This document shows positions 1 through 4,441 of a stretch of DNA of 5,823 nucleotides, piece by piece. The notes below the pieces were generated by a model. That model worked only from the letters and a program-made list of their open reading frames with translations, made no database searches and was not told the origin of the DNA. This DNA comes from Opitutaceae bacterium (GTDB taxonomy: Bacteria; Verrucomicrobiota; Verrucomicrobiae; Opitutales; Opitutaceae), in contig JAISAX010000702.1 in NCBI GenBank assembly GCA_031266495.1, positions 1 through 5,823 on the forward strand. Reading direction: 5' to 3'. Made by a program: the position numbers and the translations under genes. The stretch's first letter is position 1. Every line of letters starts with the position of its first letter.

Positions 1-96
1 CTCCCTGCTCACCTTCGTGTCATTCACTGTAAACAACTGTCATTCTCTCAAACAAATGATCTTGCCTGGTGGCAAAGGGCGACGCTGCGCGTCGTC

Positions 97-119
97 CACG
101 GGCTGGAAGCCCGTGCCAC
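97..119. repeat. 23-bp hairpin repeat, copy 1
   Basis: An 8-bp perfect stem (97-104 with 108-115) closes a GGA loop, followed by CCAC. The same 23-bp element recurs at 5405-5427 with a single base difference (T114 versus C5422). Two near-identical copies about 5.3 kb apart, both in gene-free spacers, indicate a dispersed REP-like intergenic element and not chance. Confidence 0.75.
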
Positions 120-130
120 TTCAAGGCCGT

Positions 131-165
131 CCGCGTAACTTCAGTTACTGACTGAAGTTACGCGG
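131..165. repeat. 35-bp palindrome, 15-bp perfect arms (family copy 1)
   Basis: Positions 131-145 are the exact reverse complement of 151-165, separated by the 5-base loop TACTG. The inner 32 bases (133-164) match 2270-2301 at 27 of 32 positions, so this is one member of a repeat family. Neither side of the stem carries a run of T, so a simple intrinsic terminator is unlikely. Confidence 0.8.
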
Positions 166-302
166 GAGCCTGAACGGCGGCATTCCTGCCGCTGCGACGA
201 GGCGCGAAGCGCCTCGTCCCTTGCGCCTCGCCTCACCGCCTCTCAAACTGGCGACGCTTCGCGTCGTCGCAGCGGCAGGAATGCCGCAGCTCCGGCTCCC
301 GC
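162..302. repeat. large composite inverted repeat with nested hairpins
   Basis: Positions 177-200 are a perfect 24-bp reverse complement of 264-287. Outside them, 162-170 and 294-302 are also perfect reverse complements. The enclosed segment holds a 10-bp-arm hairpin with GAA loop (196-205 with 209-218) and a 6-bp GC hairpin (252-257 with 261-266). The 18 bases at 251-268 match 79-96 with one difference, so subunits are also duplicated directly. The structure resembles two REP units in opposite orientation (BIME-like) and could fold as a long cruciform or RNA stem. Its function is unknown. Confidence 0.75.
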
Positions 303-337
303 CTGCGTAACTTCAATAATAAAATGGTGTTACGCAG
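303..337. repeat. diverged palindrome of the GCGTAACTTC family
   Basis: Positions 303-311 are the reverse complement of 329-337 (9-bp arms). The left arm and following bases read GCGTAACTTC, as at the start of the palindrome at 133, but the centre is AT-rich and no longer pairs. This is probably a diverged or recombined member of the same repeat family. Confidence 0.5.
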
Positions 338-341
338 CCGT

Positions 342-400
342 CGTTTTTATAGCAACAAGGGGCGCCCGTGAAGTGCGCGCCCCTTGTTGCTACAAAAACG
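342..400. other. long hairpin downstream of porin
   Basis: Positions 351-365 are a perfect reverse complement of 377-391, with an 11-base loop. Pairing extends outward to 342-350 and 392-400 with one mismatch (A349/C393). The outer stem is T5 on one side and A5 on the other, so on neither strand is the stem followed by an unpaired U run once fully formed. It lies just beyond the porin terminator and could be a backup terminator, an mRNA 3'-end protector, or another repeat of the adjacent island. Confidence 0.6.
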
Positions 401-422
401 CCGGCCAGAGGGACTGGCCGGC
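393..422 (-). terminator. intrinsic terminator of the porin gene
   Basis: Read on the minus strand, a perfect 9-bp GC-rich stem (414-422 with 400-408, loop 409-413) is followed at once by a run of five T (394-398). It begins about 63 bases after the porin stop codon. Stem strength, loop size and T run fit a Rho-independent terminator for the upstream minus-strand porin. Confidence 0.75.
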
Positions 423-484
423 GACGGGTTTTCAGGGATGAGGAAAAGGCGCTCGCCTGCTGACAGGCGAGCCGGGCCGCATGC

Positions 485-1729
485 TCAGAAGGAGAACTCG
501 GTGCGCAGGCCGAGAACGAGGGCATCGCGCGTGGAGCCGACCGGGTTGATCACGTACTGGATGTCTCCCTGGATCGACCAGTAGGAGGTGAGCTGCGCAA
601 GGTAGGTCAGTTCGATGGTGAACTCGTTTTTGTTTTCGAACGCATCGCCGTCATTGCCGGTATTGGCGAAGTCGCTGCCGAGTTTCGTCCAGGATACCGC
701 GAGGCCAGCCACGTCGTCGGGACGGCTGGCGAGGGGCGCAAACCAGTTGAGCCCGGCATCGGCGTAGATGAAGGCCGTGGCCACGTCCTCGTCGGGCGTG
801 ATGCCGAAACGCCAGAACGCGCCGAGGGCCACGGAGTCCTCGCCGGCCATCGTCAGCGCGAGGTCGTGGACGGCGTACAGGTTCCAGACATTGGATTCGG
901 TGTCGCCGGTCTTGAAGTTGTCGAACGTCTTCGTGTGAAACGAGCCGCCGAGCCGGAAGGTCGAGGGTTTGCCCGCGATTTCGAAATTCACAGCGCCCTC
1001 GGTGAAAACGAGGATGCCCGTGTCGGAGAGGCTTTCCCAATCGAAACCATGGTTGCCGTGCACATCCTCGCCGGGACCGCCGTGGTAGATGCCGGTCTGC
1101 CAGGAGTATTTTTCGTTGGGGGTCCAGTTGAACCATACGCCGGGCGAGGCCACCGGATAAGCGGCATAACCCATCCCGTCAGCGCCGGCCCCCGAGGCAC
1201 CGACGATGGACGGCATCGCCCCGAAGGAGGAATTCATGAACAGCCCGGAATATTCGGAGCCCATAAAATCGTCGTCGGCCGCGATCTGGCCGATCTTCAG
1301 GTCATAGATGCCGTCCTTGAAGCTCTGCTGGTAGAAGACGTTGAACATGCGCCAGCCATCGCCGGCAAAGTTGCCGCTGGCCGGATTGGCGGAGCCAGTG
1401 TCGGCGAGTTCGCCGCGGCTGTCGCGCGATTCGCGGGCATGAGCCTGGACGACGATTTTAGCCGTGGCCGGACCGCCGAAAGCGCCGAGATCGACCTCGA
1501 AGCCGAAGTCGAAAAACACGTTCCAGAGGTTGCCGTGCTGATTGCCCCCGGTCGGGATATTCCAGGCTTCTCCGGTCACGGTGAGCCAGGGCGTGATGCC
1601 CTGCTCCTCGAGCCAGATGCGCGGACCCCACTTGGCGAGAGGGGCGTCCGAAACGGTTTCTTCCTGGGCGATGGCCGGTGCGGCCAGAATTCCTGCGGCG
1701 AGCAAGGAGACGAGTGCTGATTTCTTCAT
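485..1729 (-). CDS. OprB-family carbohydrate-selective-type porin
   Basis: Encodes 414 residues, normal length for OprB-like outer-membrane porins, which form beta-barrels passing small solutes, classically sugars. Residues 1-21 are a clear Sec signal peptide (basic MKK, hydrophobic core, APAIA before QEE). The mature protein has repeated amphipathic strand patterns with aromatic girdles. It also has the family-like stretch KIGQIAADDDF followed by FMNSSFG, and a C-terminal signature with IQYVINP (390-396) running to a terminal Phe, the usual barrel-assembly signal. The reading frame is open upstream to 1864, but the start at 1729 is preferred because it places the signal peptide at the N-terminus. 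No good Shine-Dalgarno sequence precedes it. A terminator follows at 393-422. No sugar-use genes adjoin it, so the substrate is not indicated. Confidence 0.9.
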   Translation of the reverse strand: MKKSALVSLLAAGILAAPAIAQEETVSDAPLAKWGPRIWLEEQGITPWLTVTGEAWNIPTGGNQHGNLWNVFFDFGFEVDLGAFGGPATAKIVVQAHARESRDSRGELADTGSANPASGNFAGDGWRMFNVFYQQSFKDGIYDLKIGQIAADDDFMGSEYSGLFMNSSFGAMPSIVGASGAGADGMGYAAYPVASPGVWFNWTPNEKYSWQTGIYHGGPGEDVHGNHGFDWESLSDTGILVFTEGAVNFEIAGKPSTFRLGGSFHTKTFDNFKTGDTESNVWNLYAVHDLALTMAGEDSVALGAFWRFGITPDEDVATAFIYADAGLNWFAPLASRPDDVAGLAVSWTKLGSDFANTGNDGDAFENKNEFTIELTYLAQLTSYWSIQGDIQYVINPVGSTRDALVLGLRTEFSF

Positions 1730-1816
1730 TGGTTTTTTTACAGGTTGACGGAGAAAAAACCGCCGCAGTCGCACTGGCTTGAGCCTATGGACCAACAAAC
1801 CGTCCGACCGGATCAG

Positions 1817-1835
1817 CGGGCTTTCCGAAAGCCCG
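1817..1835. promoter_or_regulatory. perfect 19-bp palindrome upstream of porin (candidate operator)
   Basis: Nine-base arms (1817-1825 and 1827-1835) pair perfectly around a single central base, core CTTTCCGAAAG. The one-base centre is typical of a protein-binding dyad more than of an RNA hairpin. It lies 88-106 bases upstream of the porin start and may be an operator for a sugar-responsive or other dimeric repressor. A tight hairpin in the porin 5' leader is the alternative. No functional regulator gene adjoins it. Confidence 0.4.
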
Positions 1836-1864
1836 GAATCTGTGAACTTGAGACTCCATATCAA

Positions 1865-1896
1865 ATAATAACCCGATAACCGGCGATATAGAACAA
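1865..1896 (-). promoter_or_regulatory. weak candidate promoter for porin
   Basis: On the minus strand TATTAT (1865-1870) matches the -10 consensus at 5 of 6 positions. TTGTTC (1891-1896) is a possible -35, but the 20-base spacer is too long for a normal sigma-70 site. The region 1860-1920 is the AT-rich part of the porin upstream region. If used, transcription would begin just upstream of the palindrome at 1817-1835, so that palindrome would lie in the early transcribed leader. Confidence 0.2.
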
Positions 1897-1952
1897 GTCC
1901 TTATTGATCAGTTCAGGATTTATTCACGGAAGGTACACGGAACGACGGATAG

Positions 1953-2168
1953 CGACAGGTAGCGAGGGCGCGCCTGGACCACGTGGCGCGGCTGCTCACC
2001 ACGACCAGCCGCGACATCCTCGACATCGCATACGAGGCCGGATTCGAAAACATGGGGCATTTTTATGAGCGTTTCCGGGCGTTTTTCAAAACCACGCCGC
2101 GCCGGTATCGGTTGGGAAACACCTGTCCTGCCAGCACCGTCGGGGCGTGCGCCAGGGCGGACCGGTGA
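1953..2168 (+). pseudogene. AraC-family regulator, C-terminal DNA-binding remnant
   Basis: An open frame from after a stop at 1950-1952 gives 71 residues, of which 4-53 match the distal part of an AraC/XylS double helix-turn-helix. Visible are RLDHVARLL, then the second HTH with ILDIAYEAGF, HFYERFR and the closing TPRRYR. The N-terminal effector domain and first HTH helices are missing, no proper start is present, and the tail after YR is not AraC-like. An intact family member is about 250-300 residues, so this is a truncated remnant, divergent from the porin whose start lies 224 bases away. It may be all that remains of a local regulator. A short GTG-started peptide from 1983 is possible but would lack a complete domain. 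Confidence 0.8.
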
Positions 2169-2200
2169 TCCGACCCCGCACAGCGACGCCCCTGCACGGT

Positions 2201-2230
2201 TCGACGGGTTTCGACAGGGTTCGACGAGGT
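2201..2230. repeat. 10-bp tandem repeat, three units
   Basis: Three consecutive 10-base units begin with TCGAC (2201-2210, 2211-2220, 2221-2230) and differ at only a few positions after that core. The period equals about one helical turn. It lies just downstream of the AraC remnant in non-coding sequence. No function is evident. Confidence 0.6.
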
Positions 2231-2269
2231 CCGGAAAATGGGGAGTCTGAGCCTGCAAATCCTGGCTTT

Positions 2270-2301
2270 GCGTACCTTCAGTCAAGGACTGAAATTACGC
2301 G
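2270..2301. repeat. 32-bp palindrome (family copy 2)
   Basis: Matches 133-164 at 27 of 32 positions with no gaps, including the outer GCGTA and TTACGCG and the inner TTCAGT and ACTGAA arms. One change in each arm means pairing is slightly imperfect. A run of C begins three bases after its end. Two copies about 2.1 kb apart show a dispersed palindromic repeat family. Confidence 0.75.
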
Positions 2302-2304
2302 GTG

Positions 2305-2328
2305 CCCCCCACCCCCCCCCCCCCCCCC
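2305..2328. repeat. poly-C tract (C6-A-C17)
   Basis: Six C, one A, then an uninterrupted run of 17 C (2312-2328). Such a run is prone to slippage in replication and to sequencing or assembly length errors. No supported gene spans it, so phase variation of a coding frame is not indicated. It lies about 100 bases upstream of the possible gene stub at 2420 and could alter spacing there. Confidence 0.85.
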
Positions 2329-2419
2329 GCAGTTTCCACCATCCACCGGAAAACTTTTCGAAAATTGCCCCGAAATTCTCCGGACGACAGACCGGCGGCC
2401 AATGTGCTACCTTGCCGTC

Positions 2420-2463
2420 ATGCGAATGAGCCATGCGCAGATGTACGAGCGATTCCTCGCGTC
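2420..2463 (+). pseudogene. possible Ada-type N-terminal stub, interrupted
   Basis: The frame starting at ATG 2420 (alternative ATG 2426) begins MRMSHAQMYERFLAS. From memory this resembles the first residues of Ada-like proteins (methylphosphotriester-DNA repair domain fused to AraC HTH), which typically continue with a D..YDGRFFTGV...GIYC block carrying the metal-binding cysteines. Here the similarity stops after about 15 residues, where the dispersed-repeat-like sequence begins, and no such block follows. The call rests on a very short match, so it may be coincidence. Its relation to the AraC remnant at 1953-2168 is unclear, since the order is opposite to that of an intact Ada gene. Confidence 0.35.
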
Positions 2464-2525
2464 TATTTGCATCCATTCGCGGTTGGTTTGGAATCTTCAT
2501 CCGTGTCATTCGTGGTTCAATGAAT
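2458..2525. repeat. dispersed-repeat-like stretch with two related subunits
   Basis: Two similar segments, around 2469-2484 and 2498-2518, share the pattern ATTCG(C/T)GGTT preceded by a CATCC-like word. Read on the minus strand they give peptides such as RMTRMK and RMDANRRE. Peptides of this style are familiar from spurious hypothetical proteins produced by dispersed intergenic repeats in Planctomycetes, Verrucomicrobia and other phyla. I therefore call it repeat and not coding. A weakly similar stretch lies at 1923-1950. Confidence 0.5.
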
Positions 2526-2589
2526 CGTTCACCCACTGGAAACGGCGAAGAACCATCGTGTTTCTTTTACCGATTGCGTCCGGATTGAT

Positions 2590-2617
2590 AAAAAAAATGC
2601 GTCGGACATTTCCGACG
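2590..2617 (-). terminator. intrinsic terminator of the TrmB-type regulator gene
   Basis: On the minus strand a perfect 7-bp stem (2611-2617 with 2600-2606, 4-base loop) is followed, after two bases, by eight consecutive T (2590-2597). It starts 10 bases after the regulator stop codon. This is a textbook Rho-independent terminator and shows the regulator is transcribed as its own unit. Confidence 0.85.
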
Positions 2618-2627
2618 GAATGCCACA

Positions 2628-3368
2628 TCATTTTTCCGCGATGTCCCAGAGGTAATCCCAAATGAGCTTCAGCAAGGTAAAAAGGCCCTCGCTCTCGATG
2701 ATGAGCGCGTAGTTTTCGCCGGTGCTGGCGACGATGGCGACCTTGCCGTCGAACAAAGTCATGTTCACCACGCTCGCCGCCTGGGGCAGCGAAATATAGC
2801 GCACCTCCCGGTGCAATTCGTCGCCCGGCATCAGCAAAGGCTCATCGATCTCCTGTTCGCGTATCCGAATGGCATGTGCCCGGATATTTTTCTCCACCCG
2901 CCTGCGCACAAAACTCTTCAGGTAACGCCGTCCGACCACGCCCTCCAATCCCTGCATGGATCCAAAATAAAAATACTCCCTGGACGGGGTTTGCAGCAAC
3001 TCGTCGTGAAACTGCCTCACGCCCTGCATCCCCTCGTAGTAGCGCACGCGCGGCTTGTGCGGAGTGCGGTTGAAAAGCACATTCAGATCGGGCAGCAACT
3101 CGTCCAGCAACGTCTTTTGGCGCTCCAGGCGCAGTTGCAGATTTTCCGGTTGCGTCGCCGTATAGACGCGCTTTCGTCCTGAAAAACCAACTACCGCCAG
3201 CCCGTCGGCCACCAGTTCATCGAGCAACTCATAAATAGTTGTGCGCTTGATGCCCGCCGCCTCCGCCAAATCCGCCGCCGAGCCGGAACGCGCCTGCAAC
3301 AGCGTATTATAAAGCAAGGCTTTTTTCGCGCCGAAACCCAATTCACCGAGTTGTTTCACGATATCCAT
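2628..3368 (-). CDS. TrmB-type winged-helix transcriptional regulator
   Basis: Encodes 246 residues. Residues about 5-75 form a winged helix-turn-helix of the TrmB family: LGFGAKKALLYNTLL, then DLAEAAGIKRTTIYELLDEL as helix-turn-recognition helix, then a wing ending GRKRVYTATQPE. Residues 76-246 form the sensor half. They begin with a helical linker, then RVRYYEGMQGVRQFHDELL and YFYFGS, as in TrmB-like effector/dimerisation domains. Family members bind sugars or other small ligands; this ligand is unknown. The start at 3368 (MDIVKQLGELGF) fits usual family N-termini; a frame extension to 3434 gives a non-homologous leader. The gene diverges from the hydrolase-transporter pair, so it plausibly controls that pair and itself. 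It has its own terminator at 2590-2617. Confidence 0.9.
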   Translation of the reverse strand: MDIVKQLGELGFGAKKALLYNTLLQARSGSAADLAEAAGIKRTTIYELLDELVADGLAVVGFSGRKRVYTATQPENLQLRLERQKTLLDELLPDLNVLFNRTPHKPRVRYYEGMQGVRQFHDELLQTPSREYFYFGSMQGLEGVVGRRYLKSFVRRRVEKNIRAHAIRIREQEIDEPLLMPGDELHREVRYISLPQAASVVNMTLFDGKVAIVASTGENYALIIESEGLFTLLKLIWDYLWDIAEK

Positions 3369-3374
3369 TCCCCC

Positions 3375-3401
3375 ATTGTGTCGGTTTTTTCCAACAGTCA
3401 A
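3375..3401 (-). promoter_or_regulatory. candidate promoter with embedded dyad for the regulator gene
   Basis: On the minus strand TTGACT (3396-3401) resembles a -35 and CACAAT (3375-3380) matches 4 of 6 of a -10, with a short 15-base spacer. An inverted repeat lies across the spacer and the edges of both hexamers: TGTCGG (3379-3384) and CCAACA (3391-3396), six T apart, one mismatch. A start about seven bases after this -10 would fall at the regulator ATG, giving a nearly leaderless mRNA. TGTGTCGG occurs again at 3434-3441 in the same divergent spacer. Autoregulation is inferred. Confidence 0.35.
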
Positions 3402-3407
3402 ATCCCG

Positions 3408-3413
3408 TTGACG
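3408..3413 (+). promoter_or_regulatory. possible -35 box for hydrolase-transporter unit
   Basis: TTGACG matches the sigma-70 -35 consensus at five of six positions on the plus strand, about 95 bases upstream of the hydrolase start. No convincing -10 lies at 16-18 bases downstream, so the assignment is weak. The divergent spacer 3369-3507 must hold the promoter for this unit, since nothing else lies upstream on that strand. Confidence 0.25.
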
Positions 3414-3487
3414 CTGCCCCGGTGGGAAGCGCATGTGTCGGACCGCACCGCCAAATCCGGCGCGTGCATTTTGTCAGAAAACAATCG

Positions 3488-3505
3488 ATCACATCACATC
3501 ACATC
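3488..3505. repeat. 5-bp tandem repeat in the hydrolase leader
   Basis: Just over three and a half copies of ATCAC run up to three bases before the hydrolase start codon. They occupy the place where a Shine-Dalgarno sequence would lie, and none is present. Translation initiation may rely on an unstructured leader. A change in copy number could alter the spacing of the start site. Confidence 0.6.
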
Positions 3506-3507
3506 CC

Positions 3508-4338
3508 ATGCCTGCGAAAAAAGTTCTCCTCTGTTCCCTGGACGGTGTTCGTCCCGACGCCATCCAGGCCACCTCAACGCCGACCATCGACCGCCTCGTG
3601 GCCGAAGGCGCCTGCACGTGGAAGGCGCGCACCGTGCTCCCGTCGAGCACCCTCACCTGCCACACCTCCATGCTCCGCGGTGTGGATACGCCGCGCCACG
3701 GCATCACCACCAACACTTTCCATCCCCTGGTGCGCCCGGTGCCGAGCTTGCTGGAAGTCGCTCACCGCAACGGCCTCGCCACCGGCTTTTGCTACAACTG
3801 GGAGCCCTTGCGCGATGTGGCCGATCCCGAAAGCCTCAACCTCGCCTTCCTCTACAAGCACCCGAATTACCAAAAGAACAAGGAAGACAGCTATCTGCGC
3901 AGCGAACCCGAACAGATGCGTATCCTCTGTTCCATGCTGGAGTCGCTCGATCTGAATCTCCTCTTCCTCTACCTCGGCGGCACCGATGCCGTGGGACACG
4001 CTTACGGCTGGATGAGTCCTGAGTATCTGGAATCCATTACACATGCCGACCGCTGCCTCGGCATGGTCCTGGATAAACTCGCCACCCTCTGGAATCCTGC
4101 GGAAACATGCACGCTCGTCCTGAGCGATCACGGCGGACACGGGAAAACACACGGCACTGACATGGCGGAAGACATGACGATTCCCTGGATACTGCACGGC
4201 GCCAATGTTCGACGCGGCCACCAGATCACCGGTCCCGTGCGAATCTACGACACTTGCGTCACCCTTGCGCATGTCCTGGGCCTGCCACTCAGCGAACACT
4301 GGGAGGGATGCGTGATCGAAGAAGCGTTTCTGTCGTAA
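3508..4338 (+). CDS. alkaline-phosphatase-superfamily phosphodiesterase/phosphatase
   Basis: Encodes 276 residues with the type I phosphodiesterase/nucleotide pyrophosphatase fold, in which two metal ions activate a nucleophile to cleave phosphate esters. Motifs in order: SLDGVRPD with metal ligand D12; PSSTLTCHTSM with probable nucleophile T48; RHGITTN (63-69); GGTDAVGHAYGWMSPEY with ligands D160 and H164; LSDHGGHGKTHGTD with D207, H208 and H215; then IPWILHG. All seven expected active-site residues are present, so it should be catalytic. There is no signal peptide or membrane anchor, so it is predicted cytoplasmic, unlike many relatives. It is short for the family, a near-minimal core. The start at 3508 is chosen because homology begins at KKVLLCSLDG; the extension to 3433 looks non-coding. 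It heads a unit with the EamA gene, 94 bases downstream. Substrate is unknown: nucleotide, phosphodiester, phosphonate and sugar-phosphate are all possible. Confidence 0.9.
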   Translation: MPAKKVLLCSLDGVRPDAIQATSTPTIDRLVAEGACTWKARTVLPSSTLTCHTSMLRGVDTPRHGITTNTFHPLVRPVPSLLEVAHRNGLATGFCYNWEPLRDVADPESLNLAFLYKHPNYQKNKEDSYLRSEPEQMRILCSMLESLDLNLLFLYLGGTDAVGHAYGWMSPEYLESITHADRCLGMVLDKLATLWNPAETCTLVLSDHGGHGKTHGTDMAEDMTIPWILHGANVRRGHQITGPVRIYDTCVTLAHVLGLPLSEHWEGCVIEEAFLS

Positions 4339-4364
4339 CCAACGCGCGTAGTTATTTCCCCATT

Positions 4365-4394
4365 GCGCTTCCGGCCCGGTTTCGCCGGAAGCGC
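4365..4394 (+). other. intercistronic hairpin between hydrolase and transporter genes
   Basis: Positions 4365-4375 are a perfect 11-bp reverse complement of 4384-4394, with an 8-base loop. No T run follows, so it is not a standard intrinsic terminator. It could stabilise the upstream mRNA, set the ratio of the two products, or cause partial termination. It could also be another intergenic palindrome. Confidence 0.6.
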
Positions 4395-4405
4395 CTTGAT
4401 GCCCG

Positions 4406-4441
4406 TTCGCCATTTGCCGTTCGTCCTTCGCCATGCCGTTC
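4406..4441 (+). repeat. imperfect direct repeat spanning the transporter start
   Basis: TTCGCCAT followed by GCCGTTC occurs twice (4406-4422 and 4427-4441), the first copy with two extra T. The second copy contains the ATG of the transporter gene at 4433. No Shine-Dalgarno sequence is visible. The repeat may be a small duplication. Confidence 0.5.

Larger units (their letters stand above)
1..340. other. gene-free palindrome-rich intergenic island
   Basis: No convincing coding region is visible on either strand here. The first 60 bases are comparatively AT-rich and show nothing I can name. From about 62 onward the stretch is an almost continuous chain of hairpins: a small stem at 62-75, a GC hairpin at 80-94, a dispersed-repeat hairpin at 97-119, a 15-bp-arm palindrome at 131-165, a GC hairpin at 196-218, another at 252-266, and a weaker one at 303-337. 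It resembles intergenic REP/BIME-type repeat clusters, not a gene remnant. No transposase is visible nearby. Confidence 0.75.

Noticed and set aside
66..340. CRISPR array
   Set aside because: Repeats are inverted and irregularly spaced, with no constant direct repeat and spacer pattern and no cas gene in view.
351..391. Hairpin read as a simple bidirectional terminator
   Set aside because: The T and A runs pair with each other as the outer stem, and on both strands the bases after the stem are A-rich, not T-rich. The porin terminator is instead the adjacent stem at 400-422.
866..1720. Plus-strand open frame of 284 codons opposite the porin
   Set aside because: It is antisense to the porin, whose signal peptide, OprB motifs and terminal Phe are clear. 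The predicted product has no recognisable domain and reflects GC-rich codon structure.
1730..1864. N-terminal 45-residue extension of the porin
   Set aside because: It would bury the signal peptide inside the protein and includes the operator-like palindrome. The start at 1729 gives a standard secreted porin.
2147..2665. Plus-strand open frame of 172 codons through the poly-C tract
   Set aside because: It encodes a polyproline run from the C tract, crosses a palindrome, the repeat and the regulator terminator, and has no domain. Only the short Ada-like piece at 2420-2463 is kept as a tentative remnant.
3433..3507. N-terminal 25-residue extension of the phosphohydrolase
   Set aside because: The fold begins with KKVLLCSLDG right after the Met at 3508. 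The extension is low-complexity in its DNA (ATCAC repeats) and not family-like.
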